Shown one piece after another: positions 36,700 through 49,153 of a DNA stretch of 64,000 nt. The notes beneath the pieces were generated by a model that ran no database searches, had not been told where the DNA came from, and worked only from the letters and a program-made list of their open reading frames with translations. Every line of letters starts with the position of its first letter. The stretch's first letter is position 1. The position numbers and the translations under genes were made by a program. The stretch is taken from the NCBI GenBank assembly GCA_963969395.1, contig OZ017795.1:9858001-9922000 (forward strand), given 5' to 3'. The DNA is from Pseudoscleropodium purum. Its lineage: Eukaryota > Streptophyta > Bryopsida > Hypnales > Brachytheciaceae.

Positions 36700-39600
36700 A
36701 TGGGAAAATGCATTGTTTGGATTTTTGTCTGAGTCATGGCCTAATTTAAAAAACATTTAGAAGCTATAAGCATGTTTTAGTTTCTTAGCATTGACTTAAT
36801 TTGCAAGGTTTATATGGTTCTTGACCTTGTTCTAGAATGTATAGAATGTAAAGAATTATGAAATGTTGGTGTTAATGTTGTATTGACAATAGAGCTTGGT
36901 TTTTTGAGACAAAATATTGGGACATCTATACCTAACTAGTGGACTCCAAGACTACCTTTGTGAGTTTTCAAATTTGAAACTAGCATAAGTATTTGTGAAA
37001 TGTATGCTTCCTATGATTTTTAAAGACTTGAGATTCTATTAATTATCATTTTCTCATTAGAAACTTTGTCATGAAAAGTTTGAATGATTTTGATTAATAT
37101 GCATTTAATGCGAAATTAGTTCATTGGGCCACTTTCAAATCTTACCAAGCTCATACACAATGGAATTGCCAATTTCATGACATGGTAAGCATCTCTCAAT
37201 TTAGTCTCATTCTATTTCATTCTATTTAAGCTTTTGGATTTAGGCAAGGAAGTCCACATTCATTACTATTCAGGTTACTTCAATTTGTGTGACACATTAA
37301 TTGTTTTGTATTGTATTTTCTTACTAGAAATCGTTCAATTGTTTGATTTGCTTAGTGAATAGTCACCTCACTAGGAGAAGAAGGGAGCATCTTCCTTAGA
37401 ATCTTTGCCATGAAGTCCTTCAAATTTTGGAAGTAAATTTGGTTTTAATAGGAAATGTAATATCAAACAACTAATGCATCTTGCACTAATTGAATTATTT
37501 GAGTACATATTTCAAGAATTATTCTAATGGTTGTCTTTGGTGTTTGTTCAAATGTGAATCTTAAGGAGGTTAGTTGTAATTTTCTTGTTGGAGACTACGT
37601 AATAGGGTACTATAAAGTTTTGCTCATAACAAATACAATTGTTTTAGCAATGAAACGGATGGGAGTGCAACCATCAATACCAATCCAAATGCAACTCAAA
37701 ACATGGCACATAACTATAATAGGACCTACAACTGTCCAGACTTTATGAATGTATTTTGAACTTTATGAAAATTTGAACTTCATGCACTTTAATCTCACTT
37801 CATTGAGATTGTTGAGGTACATATGAGAGTTACTGTTTCCTCTAACTATTCAAGCACCTTAATGTTTATCTACTTTGGTGGATGTTAAGTGAAAACTTTA
37901 GTGATGGAAACTTTGTTACTTTTTTAAAACTTTTGTGAAAGTACTTTTCCAAGCAAAAAGTCACATATCCCTACTTCAAACTCTAAATTAAAATGTCAAA
38001 TAGATATATTGACAATTGCAAAAATATAATCACAATTGCCATTGAAAATGCATAATTACAATTGGGCATTGCAAAGCTCCACACACTATAATGAAACAAT
38101 AGGGTAATGAATTTGCATAATTACAATAGGGCATTGCAATTGAAAGCTCTATATACTATAATGAAAAAATAGGGTATTGAATTTGCATAATTACAACAAT
38201 CCTTAAAATGCCATAAAAACAATGTGTCATTGTAATTACATTTTTTCTATATTATTTTTGGTAGTTGAAACAATCTAAAAATAATGACACATTGTAATAA
38301 TGAAAAATCAACACCCTTCCTAATTTGAGATGTTTATTGTCAAAAATTCATTGAAAAATCAATTTAGTGATTAAATTGGCATAGAAGTCTAAAAACCGCA
38401 AAAGTTGAAAAATTAACAAAACTACAACTTTGAAACAACAAAATCATTACATTGTAGCTTGAAAATATCATACTACATACTACTATTGTACTTGGCTATA
38501 GAGGTGGGTATTGATTAAATAAAAAATTAAACTGATATTTTTTGGAAATTACTCTTTGAGGGAGTTGGAAAAAAAATTCATTAAATTTTACAAGTGCCTA
38601 AATATTAAAAAATGGGCCGAATGGTGAAATTCAAGTTAATTTCTAAAATTTAACAATTTGATTTTTTATTAAACTATCTCATGGACCATCTAATATCAAG
38701 ATTTTTTTTGTTTGGTGATATAAAAGGCTAATTTCATTGATGTATTGTGAGTAGGAAAGGTAAAGAATCGTTTTTTATAGTGAAGTTCATTTGGTTCTTC
38801 ATTATTCTTCAAAGGTTACATGATATACGAAGCAAAGAGGAAACTCAAAGAAAAAACAAAGTAGTTTTGTTCACATGGGAACTTTAGGTCTCATTTAAAC
38901 ATTGTAAACCAATTTTTATCAAAATAGAGTCAACTAAAAAAAGTGAGAAATCAAATTATGTTTCATTTCTTTAAATTTGTTTGTGATTTGAAGTCCCTAA
39001 TAAAAAAATTTAGAGGTTTGAAGTTCAGTCGTGAAAACAATTAGCATTATTTTGACTCGATTATAAGTAGTTGAGCTCTTCTATGTTTTAGCCCATAAAG
39101 GAAGAAGTGTCTTTTGAATGAACACTTCATAATAGTCACATAGGATAATTCACAATCAATTTTTACTAGATGTTCCCCACATTTTGACACATAGTAGGAT
39201 TTTCATCCCAATTACATCAAAAAAATTAATATTCAATGGTTAAATAAAGAGATTAAATTTCTACAAAATTTGAGGTAGGTAGGTCAATTGGGGGCAAGCA
39301 TGGGTTGATTTAAGATGAAAAGTTGGGCATAGAGGATTAGGAGGTTTAATTGGCAACTACCAACCCCCAATGTTTAAGGAAATTATTCAAACTTTTGTCA
39401 TCCTCTAATGATCATTTTAACTTATGAAACCTCAAGTGAATTTGCTTAAAAGTCAAATTTACAATCTAACAAATGTAAATTGATTTCGATAATCCAAAGA
39501 GTGAATAATAAAGGTCAAGAACTAAAGTGGGTTTACTCATTAAACTTAAGGGATTTCAATTTAGAGGCAGGATCTTGTAGTTTGTATATAGTCCATAAAT

Positions 39601-40080
39601 AAAATGCTAGACATCTCAAATGAATGTTGCAAAATAAATAGTCTTAAGCTTTAGATTTCACAATCCATCATTCTACTAGTTTAGAATATAGGCCTAAAAC
39701 TTCATTTGAATTTGAAGTTCACTGTGGTTTTCTTCTCTTCTTTAATTACGTTAGTGCTCATTCTTCACTCAAATTATCTTCTCTTTAGCATTGTTGCACC
39801 AAAGTTCAAGTGTTTGGAGATTGATCTTCAATCTTAGACCTTTGTTGTTTGTGTACAATTCCAAACTTATTGGATTTGCCTGAAAGACCTGCCTTAAGCA
39901 ATTTCGTCAAAGTCTGATAAACACAAAGCACTACAAGAGTAACACACATCTCAACACAGACATTCGCAATCCATGACAAAGAAATATGCAAACTACCAAA
40001 GCAAAAGATCTGAACACAAGAGTAAGTAGCAAAAATCACGACACATCATATGCCCATTCAACGCAGTCATTGCAGCAACT
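36700..40080. other. AT-rich DNA, no gene seen, with one short tandem repeat
   Basis: No supportable gene. A 65-70-bp tandem repeat occupies about 38,040-38,200 (GCATAATTACA at 38,050, 38,115 and 38,185). Other frames are short and motif-free. Confidence 0.5.
38040..38200. repeat. Short tandem repeat, 65-70-bp period
   Basis: GCATAATTACAA(T)(T/A)GGGCATTGC followed by an ACTATAATGAAA word is repeated, with the third unit partial. It is non-coding. Confidence 0.65.
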
Positions 40081-40091
40081 TACATTGAATT

Positions 40092-40573
40092 TCCAATTCA
40101 CTGATCACTACTTCTGAATAGGAAGAATCTTCGGAAGAAATTATGATCTAGCTAGTCCATGCCTGCCTTGATCTTGAAACCCTAATTTCGCATTTCTGAA
40201 ACCTAGTCCCTCTTCCGTGAATTTCTTCTCTGTGATCACGAAAGAAAGCACATTGCTGATGAATTTCTATTCTATGTTCTTGCAAATTGACAACATATTC
40301 ACCAAATGCATCACAAGAATTCATAAGTTCAATCCAATTCACTGATCACTACTACTGAATTGGAAGAATCTTCGGAAGAAATTATGATCCAGCTAGTCCA
40401 TGCTTGCCTTGATCTTGAAACCCTAATTTCGCATTTCAGAAACCTAATCCCTCTTCCGTGAATTTCTTCTCTGTGATCACGAAAGAAAGCACATTGCTGA
40501 TGAATTTCTATTCTATGTTCTTGCAAATTGATAACATAGTCACCAAATACATCACAAAAATTCATAAATTCAA
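40092..40573 (-). repeat. 241-bp tandem duplication carrying a telobox in each unit
   Basis: Units 40,092-40,332 and 40,333-40,573 are about 95% alike by eye. Each contains AAACCCTAA (40,177-40,185 and 40,418-40,426, exactly 241 bp apart), a telobox typical of plant 5' regions. On the minus strand each unit is partly open (QEHRIEIHQQCAFFRDHREE and so on), but the frame has no recognised domain. It looks like a duplicated leader or promoter of a lost minus-strand gene. Confidence 0.7.
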
Positions 40574-40865
40574 TCCGAGATGGAAAAGGCTGTAGATTAC
40601 CTAGCTGCAAAGAAGACAAACGGTGGTGGAGCAACGACTTGTTGGGTGGTGACGATGTGTGCAGAAAAGAAGGCAGATGGTCTAGAAAGCGGTGCAGATT
40701 GGAATACATGGAAAGGACGCTGGGTGCAACGACTGCGAGATGGTTGAGGAAGGAGAAGGAAGCGATCCGGAGGGAGTTTTAGGGCACTATAATCTTGAAT
40801 GCTCTCGCAATGGCTTTGTCACTCACTCTTCGTATAAAGTAAACTACCCCATTACGGGCAGAATG

Positions 40866-40963
40866 GGAGCAAGCTCATTGTGGGTAAAATTGTAATGGTG
40901 GTGTACATTCAAGTTCTAAAATGTACACCACCGTTACAATTTTGCTTGCAATGAGCTTTGCTC
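40866..40963. repeat. Short palindromic element (hairpin)
   Basis: The left arm 40,866-40,909 and right arm 40,920-40,963 are inverted copies with few mismatches (core TGGTGGTGTACATT), separated by 10 bases. It is a foldback of about 100 bp and probably a miniature transposon remnant. Confidence 0.7.
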
Positions 40964-41309
40964 TTGTTTTCTCTTGTGTCACTCTTCATCTTGCTACATT
41001 GCCATTTTCTTCCACTTCTTGATGAGCTTTTCTTCTCAAAGCAATTCTAAGTATTCTTTAGCTTGTGGAGTCAAACATTATGAAAAAATCAAGGGCTAAT
41101 TGGTGGTGAATTAAAGGTCATGGTTGATGCTTGCACTTGTATTGTGTGCTCTTTATACTTTGCAAGATGATACCTTGCAAGATGATACTTTACTAGACCT
41201 TGACACCAATATTCCTAATCATTTTGATGGAGCCGGGGTATTTGAGGCATTGCTCAAACAATTCACATTGAAGTCATCATTGTCTTATCCTCCTTCTAAA
41301 CCTCCATAG

Positions 41310-43310
41310 AGGTCACTTCCTATATTTTTTTGCAATACCTATTTGGGATTGAGATATTTTATGGGGGGAGGGGTATTATTTTAGGTCCTTTGAATTTTAG
41401 ACACCCTTCAATTATGTACATTTATAATTTATCATATTATTAGAAAACCTAGTAGGAATTACAAAATATACAATTAGAACATTTAAAGGAACCTTTTTTA
41501 CTTACAAAATTTACTATAAAATGTGTAAAACAATAAAACAACCACTTGATAAATGACTATGTATACTACAAAAACTAAGCATATTTTTTTTAGCATATAT
41601 TTGAATACACACAACATTTGAGATTGAAAACATTAATAAATAGAATAATGTTTCACACTTGAAGCTAAACTTTCTCGACTAAGGTGATTGATGGAATGAT
41701 GGAAAGATGAGACAAGTTTCTAACATGATAGCAATGGATGGTAGAAAATAAGAAGAAAGAAAGAAAATCAATATAATGTTGTGGAAACCCTAAAACAATA
41801 GAGAGTGATGCTATTACCTAAACTAAAATGGGAGAAAAAAGAGACAATTATCCTAGCTAGCAAATAGTGAGTCTCTCAATTGGTGACAAAAGATTGAAAA
41901 TAATAAATTGTACATGAAGATTCAATATTTTAATTTGTTTTTTGCAAAGAAAACAAATCCTTGTGCTCTTTGTCTCCATTTGATATTCTAAATTACATCC
42001 TAATTAGATGCACAATAATAAAAGCACTCCTATCTAAGTGTTGTATTCTCACCCTACCATTAAAAAATATTATTATTTAATACAATTTATGCTAATATTG
42101 AAAAAAATCAAAAGTAAAATTGGTCATGAGGATGCCACTATCTTATTTATATGCATGAAATAGGAAACTAAACAACTTGTGTTTAGTCTTAATAATTTTT
42201 CAAAAATTTACATGAATTCCTACTAAAGATCCCTATTTTTTTTAACTAACACAGTTTTCTAAACAATTGCAAGTGAACTACCTAGGTCTAAACTTTCTAT
42301 GTTATAGCTTGGCTAGAAGAAGCTCTTGAGCTTCATTGGAGGGAGAGTCTTCAAGTGTAATCACATTGTCTACTTAGATGGTTCTTTGAACCACCTTCAA
42401 TTTTCTTTAAAGCCCAATAATGCAAGAAAAGAAATGAATATTAACTAGAGGAGGGCAACCACAAACATGACATTATATAACAACTTCTAATGTGTTTCTA
42501 GACAAATCTTTGTAGATTGTATGCTTAGTGTGACTAATGTCTAAACTTGTAATAGGGTACAAGCATACTTGTGGTACCCCATAAACATTGTCACATAACA
42601 AAATTTAGTGAGATTCATTTAAAAAAATATAGATTAAATAACAAATTTTGCTTTAAGAAATTAATTTAAATACAAATTTTCTTGCTTCAAGTAGAATACA
42701 ATATGGAATCATCTAAATAAAATTTCCATTAATTGATTAAAGTTGTTAATTTGATTCTCGTAGCCCCATTCAAGACTTTGTCATAGTGTCTATTTTTCAT
42801 TTAGGAATCAAAAAAGAATATAAATATTTAGTAGAAAGTGTTCTATAATTGCTTTTGCAGTTTATGATGTTCTAATAACCAATTTGAATATTTTATAACT
42901 TGATCTGGGATATTTAACTGTTTTTTATTATTTTTCAAATCATCTTAAATATCACAAGGAGGGGCTATGCTTAAAAGGAATTCAAAAATCAAGATTTATT
43001 TGAATTTCATAATTGAAACATGATAAGTGAGTTCTAAATTATTGACTATGTAAAAAATCATGGTAAAATTCTTGTACATATATGTATATTTTCTATTGAT
43101 ATGATATCTATTGTTAAATCTTAATAAATATGAAAATTAAAAATTAAAGATTTAATAAGTTTTGATTCATGAAAATGATTTTGACTATGTGTGTTCTAAT
43201 AATAACCAATGTTTTTAAAAAATTACTCTCATTTTAATTTGTAAAATAAGCTAATTGAAAAATATTTCATTCCTAATTCCTTGGTTTCTAAATGGAGTAC
43301 CCCAAGACCT
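41310..43310. other. AT-rich DNA, no gene seen
   Basis: Dense stops in all frames. I see no promoter, RNA gene, or element ends in this stretch. Confidence 0.5.
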
Positions 43311-43316
43311 AAAGTA

Positions 43317-44615
43317 AGAGCTATGATATCCAAAACAAATGAACTCATTTTTTTAAACAATCAACTTATACAAATCTTAAGAGAACCAAACTTAGAAAGA
43401 ATTGTGATACCCAAGAGAAATTAGCTCATTTCTTTAACCTCTAAAGGTTGGAGACGATGTTTTCACCAAAAACACTCAAAAACTGCCATTTCTAATACAA
43501 GCACCAAATTTTAAATGAAAAACATTTTTGGACACATATAACCGTAGGATCTTGTAGTAAGCTTGTTTAAAAACATGTGGATTTTTTTTTAATTCCACCA
43601 TGTAGATTGCAAGATATTAGCATTTGAAGTGACAAGTTTCTTTTTTTTGGCCCTGCGAAAATCCGGGTAGTCGCACTTCAAAAGGTCACATTTATATGAA
43701 AAAATGTCCAAAATGGTGGTTACTCTTTGAATTCATCTTTCAAGTCAAGTTGGCTACATACTTGAAAAACTTCGTATCATTTGGAATCATACAACATACT
43801 AGAAAAAAATAGTAAGTAGAAAAGAGTAGAGAATGATTCAAAATACTAAATTTGCTAACAATTTATTTATGGAATTGAAAAATGCCAATCCCAATGGTTT
43901 TAATTTTTTAATAAAAAATCTACATCCAAAATTTTCATTTTTTTCTAAAAATATTGAAAATTAAGTTAAATAAAGGACTTCAAAGTTTATTTTAGAGTAG
44001 GAATTCTATAACGACTTGCAAACTCCCACAAACTAATTTTCCTCATAACTTTTGACTCATTGATCAAAATGGAATGATTCAAAGCTTTCCAAGTATATAA
44101 AAATCAAAAGAACCAATTTCAAATTTTAATTTCTTGAAAAATTGATTTTTAAAGAAGTTTTTTTTGCTACCTGGATTGCTCGTCAAGCATAGAAAAGTAA
44201 ATATCATACCATAACTTTTTAACCATGAAGTCAAAAGTTATGAAAATTTTTGGGCCTTAAAGCTACTCCTCGGGTACAAGTTGTATTAAAATTTCAATGA
44301 AAAAAATAAAAACTCCATTCATAGTGAGTTGCCTAAAATTTCTATATTGCCAAAAAATGCAGTTTTAGTGTTTAGGGGTTAAACAATCAACTTACATAAA
44401 TCTTAAGAGAACCAAACTTAGAAAGAGTTGTGATATCCAAGAGAAATCAACTCATTTTTTTGAACAATCAACTTACTCAAATCCTAAAAAAACCAAAGCA
44501 AAAACTATAATATCTAAGAGAAATCAATCATTATTTTGAACAATCAACTTATATAAATTTTAAAAAAAACAAAGTAAGAGTTGTAATATATAAAATGGAT
44601 CAACTCACCTCTTTG
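43317..44615. repeat. Tandem array of about 75-80-bp units, split by a TTAA element
   Basis: Units share GA(T)ATCCAAGAGAAAT, AACTCATTTTTTTGAACAATC, AACTTAN2CAAATC and CCAAACTTAGAAAGA. Two units lie left of the insertion at 43,438 and about three right of 44,378. The unit interrupted by the mobile element can be rebuilt from its neighbours, which gives the empty target site. Confidence 0.7.
43438..44378 (-). mobile_element. TTAA-flanked miniature element, copy D (best preserved)
   Basis: 941 bp between TTAA at 43,434-43,437 and TTAA at 44,379-44,382. The ends are CCTCTAAAGG and TTTAGGGG (inverted CCCCTAAA). It is inserted in a tandem array, where the empty unit reads CATTT(T/C)TTTAAACAATC, so a single TTAA was duplicated. 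Interior words match the other copies (CTCATAACTTTTGACTCATTGA, GGAATGATTCAAAGCTTTCC in reverse of copy A). It contains no coding frame. Family by end structure: piggyBac-like, non-autonomous. Confidence 0.8.
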
Positions 44616-45239
44616 CAAAGATAGAACAACGGTGGAATGCAACAAGTATAAAAATGTAGTGGCAACTCTATGGAAATATAAGGTTCTGTTCATGTCATAT
44701 AAGGATTAGATTGAATGACAGGATGCTTATGGCAACCCTAACTTAGTGTAACTATGACTATTCTATGATTGATCTACGATTGTTCTATCATTGATTGACA
44801 ATTCTTCTATGACTAATTTACAACTACATCCATTCCAACTTAGATTAATAAATTTTCACATTAGAGGTTCAACTACTTTTGAATGAAAAGATGCGGATGT
44901 ATGTAGTATTTGCTCAATTTGTATAAACTCTTTATATTGTAGTCATTTCCACAAATAAACAATGACTACAATATTGTACATGTCATAGAGCTAGTGTAAT
45001 TATAGAGCAGAATTCTACTATAGTTGTTTAGCATTCATTTAAGACAATAAGTCATAGTTTAGTTGGTTGTGGCGGACACCTTTTTTTGTAGTGTTTTTAT
45101 ATTTCCAAAATTATGTTGTTGCATGGTGAGTTATTTTGATGATTAGTTTATGTGTTGTGAAGTTGAACTTACATGCATGTTGTACAATATGACAATGATC
45201 AATAGATAAAAGAATACACAATATTGAACATAAAACCAA

Positions 45240-45455
45240 CACTAGAAGGAGCTTGGATTTTTTTGGATTTTTGCATGTTTAAGTTGACAGATTTTTATAA
45301 ACATGTATTATAACAAGCCTTGTTTTAATTTCAACAATTACGTCTACTGTAACATCTTCATGTTATGGTGGACATAATTATTGACGTAAAAACATGGCTT
45401 GTTAAATTAGATGTTTAGAAAAATCCGTCAACTTAGACACGGTTTTCTTCTAGTG
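45240..45455. mobile_element. CACTA-type palindromic miniature element 1
   Basis: 216 bp with ends CACTAGAAG and CTTCTAGTG and a perfect 3-bp target duplication CAA (45,237-45,239 and 45,456-45,458). The interior is an almost continuous palindrome (ATGTTATGGTGGACATAATT against its partner). CACTA ends with a 3-bp target are diagnostic of the CMC/EnSpm superfamily. No coding capacity. Confidence 0.8.
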
Positions 45456-45660
45456 CAAATTCATTTGAATTATTATTAATTTCTATTATTAGTAGTAAAA
45501 TAACAAATTTTATCAAAATAAGAAAAAGGGGAGTGAGGGGTTTAAGAAAGGAAATGAGACTTCATCCCTCCTTTTCACTCTACAAGTCTCTTCCATTAGC
45601 CTTTCTTATGTTGTTGCAAAAGCTAATAGTATAGCTTGTGCACTTTAGGTGTTAGAGGCC

Positions 45661-46919
45661 TACCATGTTGAAAAAGAAGTTGAAGAAGAAAGGTGCCAAA
45701 GGTGGACATGGAGGCAAATTGGGTACTTCCTATACCAAGATTCCTAGCAATGGTGCTTGCAGTTCAGTCTAGGACCTCAAGGCCATCAGCCACAACTCTA
45801 AGGACCTCTCATTCATGGGGCTTGATAAAGACGTAGTGGAAGTTGTCTACATTGAGTTGCCACTGAAGAAAATGGAGTAGGTTCCTTCTAGTGCCCCTAT
45901 TTATCAAGATTAACTTTGTCATTGCATGCGAGGCTCACATAGCGTTTAGTGTATCCATCTGCTTAGTGTTGTGCAACTTGCCCATCTCTTTTGTGCTTGA
46001 TTCTAGAGGCAATTGGATCATTTTTCGATGTTGCCATTGGCAAAGGCCTTGTGGTTGTGGAGATCAAAGGGGCTCACATGGATGAGAAACTTGTAAGCCA
46101 ACTTAGTGTGGTAAGCTCTAGAGCCGTAACTACAAAGGAGGGCAACGAGGCTCTAATGCAACAATTGGTGGAGATAGAGTGATGCTTTGATACCAACTTG
46201 GCCATCGAGAGACATTGATTGCCTTTTATTTGAATTGGCCAGCTAGAAAGTCATTGATTGTCAAGAGATTGAAGACCTGGGTCATTGCTTATTTATCACC
46301 AAAGAATACCTATGCATCACTAAGAATGCCTATGCATCCACTATAAAAGTCCCATATTTAAGGTGACAAATTTTAAGTGACATGCAATGTAACAACTCAT
46401 ATTTTTATGTCAACAATAATGTCTGCCATAACATTGAGATGTTATGGCGGATATTATTGTTGACATAAAAATATGAGTTGCTACATTGAATGTCACTTAA
46501 AATATGTCATCTAAAATATCGGTTTCTTATAGTCATCCCTTCAAACTTTCATGAAGAAGAGGGTGGTGCTCACCCTAACAAAGATGGTAATGGTGAGGGT
46601 AGTTAGTAGGGCAAAGCTTGACACCAATACGTGGTTGGCATTCATATGTGTTTTTTCACCCACAGATTAGAGTGTCGTGGGCATCATGAGGAAGATCGTG
46701 AAGGAGCTTCTTGTTGATGGAGCTTACGAGTTCAACAATTCGATTCATAGTATTTAGGTTGAAGAGGTGGTGGATAGCATTGCAGTTATGCAACATGGAT
46801 CATCTCTTAGTGCAAGGGAAGAGATTTTCTTCATCACCTTTCAAAAGCAAGTGCCAGACGCGGTGTTTGCAGAAGAGGTTGACTATGCCATGCATCGTCA
46901 ACAAATGCTAGGAGACTAG
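45661..46919 (+). pseudogene. Decayed gene of unknown family, interrupted by a miniature element
   Basis: The plus strand keeps protein-like pieces in changing frames. About 45,667: MLKKKLKKKGAKGGHGGKLG, then an in-frame TAG, then KDLSFMGLDKDVVEVVYIEL and another TAG. 45,991-46,182: FDVAIGKGLVVVEIKGAHMD and on. 46,680-46,918: IVKELLVDGAYEFNNS, a TAG, then VEEVVDSIAVMQHGSSLSAR and on to MHRQQMLGD. The CACTA-type element at 46,339-46,534 lies between these pieces. No domain was recognised. The rather higher GC and even composition argue for former coding sequence, perhaps TE-borne. Confidence 0.4.
46339..46534. mobile_element. CACTA-type palindromic miniature element 2
   Basis: 196 bp. The ends are CACTATAAAAG and CTTATAGTC, flanked by ATC on both sides (46,336-46,338 and 46,535-46,537). 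The interior palindrome (CATATTTTTATGTCAACAAT against ATTGTTGACATAAAAATATG) is nearly perfect and related to that of 45,240-45,455. The first base of the right end has changed (GACTA instead of CACTA when inverted). It sits inside the decayed gene at 45.7-46.9 kb. Confidence 0.7.
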
Positions 46920-48640
46920 TCAAGTGGTTTGGGATTAGTCTTCTTCAATTCTTTGTGTATAAAGATATGGAGTTTAGAGTTTAGCTAGAGGTTTAGGATT
47001 TAGCCCGAGTTGGATTTTGAACAATTTAGTTATTCAGACGTTTAGATCAAATTCATAAAATCAAAAATTTTGGCTTGTTTCACATATCTTTGTTTTGAAT
47101 TTCGGAAGTTCATTTGCTTCTAAATTCTAGCATTATATATAATTTAGTAGGTTGGCCAATCCATGATCTGTTTTTTTAATTCCTTTTTTCCCATAAATTC
47201 CTTCAGATACAAAGGATTTTGTGGATTTTTTCTTACAATCCCTTAAAAAAAATCCTATTTTTTTTAATGTTTTATAAATGAAAGAAATATATTTTTAAAA
47301 TAGGCATAACTTTATGAATGTCCAAGAAAAATGCATCAAGATTGACATGGCAAAAAAATGCAAAAATCTATAAAAATGTGCATTTTTAGTGTGACATCAT
47401 AGAAAACAAGGTCAAAGAAGGGGCCAAAAGTGTGCTACAAGGCAACCCCATCACTTCTTCATAAGCGCCATGTGGACAAGTAGTGCCACATGGTATTTTT
47501 TTCACTCAATCTAAAGATAATGTGGTAGCTAACATAACACTTGATGTCATGATGTTTGAAAAGATTAATAGTATTTTGAGCAATGTCAACTTAAATGTCA
47601 AGAAGAATTTTGATATTGTTTTTAGTGACATCAACTTCAACATCTCGACATTTTTTGAGACATAAGATTTGACACCCAAACATTTTACAACATCAACTTT
47701 GACATAATTATACTAAGCATGCTTGTACCTAATAGAGAGAAAACAAAGTTTGTTATGCTAAAGGTTTCTACAACAATGGTTGTTAAAACATAAATACCAA
47801 GCTTGAATATCATACTAATTAACCTCCAATATGATTAAAAAGTGCCAACCATTACTACATTGGATGCCATATAGGCAATGATGTGGATCCTATTAGGATC
47901 TCCATCTTTGTCATTTGAGTTTGATTTGGATCCCTCCCAATCATACATAGCATCATACAATATAGTAAATACAAGGCTTGTGAATTTTGCTAATCTTGTA
48001 CCTAAGCCACTTATTCGCATAATAAAATTGATGCATTTATTAAGTTTAATTGTCTAACAAAATGTATGTTAGATGCCAATTTAGGAGAGTTCACTCAATT
48101 CATTTAATTCATTGGTGTATTTAACTCTTGTTAAAATCATGTTATCAATATACAAAGTCACATCCAAAATAATGTCTTTGTTGATGTAAAATGCCTATCA
48201 ACACTTTGGCAAACCATCAATCAAAACATTATTAAGGGAGGGACTCTCTTGTGATCACTTCAATGCTATCATCGTTAATGTTGCACATTCATAGGACAAA
48301 GAAGCTAGATGTGTTAAATGCATTGTTGTGCTTGCATATGTCCATATGTGAACTAAGACAAATGCCCGCATCACAAATTACAAAGTAAAAAAAGGCACCT
48401 TGTCTCCTTCCTTGATGTTTAGATGTCAAGATGTGTAATTGTATGCCAAGCCATTTTTTTGGTTTGAAGTGGAATTTGTTAGTGCCAAAATTGAAGTACA
48501 TTGTTTGCACATTCACATTGTTAATAATGATGCAAACATAAAAGATACATGCCTTCTTAAACTACTACCTCTACACTATAATACACTACATATTCCTACC
48601 ATGCATACACGACCAAAACTATATATTGACTCCATGTACA
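46920..48640. other. AT-rich DNA left of the hAT element; no gene seen
   Basis: Scattered short frames exist, but none has a motif. The sequence is continuous with 58,388 onward if the hAT element and one target copy are removed. Both sides look like old repeat DNA with weak, broken coding traces. Confidence 0.4.
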
Positions 48641-48659
48641 TATTACACCAGGGTTGACG

Positions 48660-48815
48660 AATCTCTACGTCCGCCCTAAAATAGCGTCCGTTTTCCGGAC
48701 GTCCGGACGCACGGATGCTAGCGGACGTAGCGTCCCTCCTGTCGTCGGAAGGCGGACGCGCGGGGCGGACAGACGGGGCGGACGGGTGGGACGAACGGGG
48801 CGGCTTAGAAAACCC
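48660..48815. repeat. GC block 1: GCGGAC/GTCCGC-rich left subterminal region
   Basis: The block is dense in GGACGT, GCGGAC, GTCCG and GGGGCGGAC words starting directly inside the left terminal repeat. Such clustered short motifs near hAT ends are usually transposase-binding sites. A telobox-like TTTAGGG follows at 48,824-48,830. The same words, in changing order, make up the other three GC blocks of the element and occur nowhere else in the window at this density. Confidence 0.8.
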
Positions 48816-49153
48816 GTTTTGGGTTTAGGGTTTTGATTGTTTTCACCAATGAGAGATTGAGAGTGAAGTCATTTTGATTTTAATTTTTCTTATATTGCAA
48901 TTGCGATTCAATAGAGTTGTATATCACTATTTATGTAAAAGCTAAAATATGAAATATATTTTTAATTTTTTTTGTTGAATTTCATTTTGATTTAGAAACA
49001 AAATCACTTTAAAATCCAGCGAGATGTATATCATCAATAAACAACAATTTTATAATAAAATGATTGAAGAAACCATTTTCATTTGTCAACATGAGCTCCA
49101 TATATCATAAACAACTAAACAATCAAACATCTAAATTCACATCTCCACAATTC

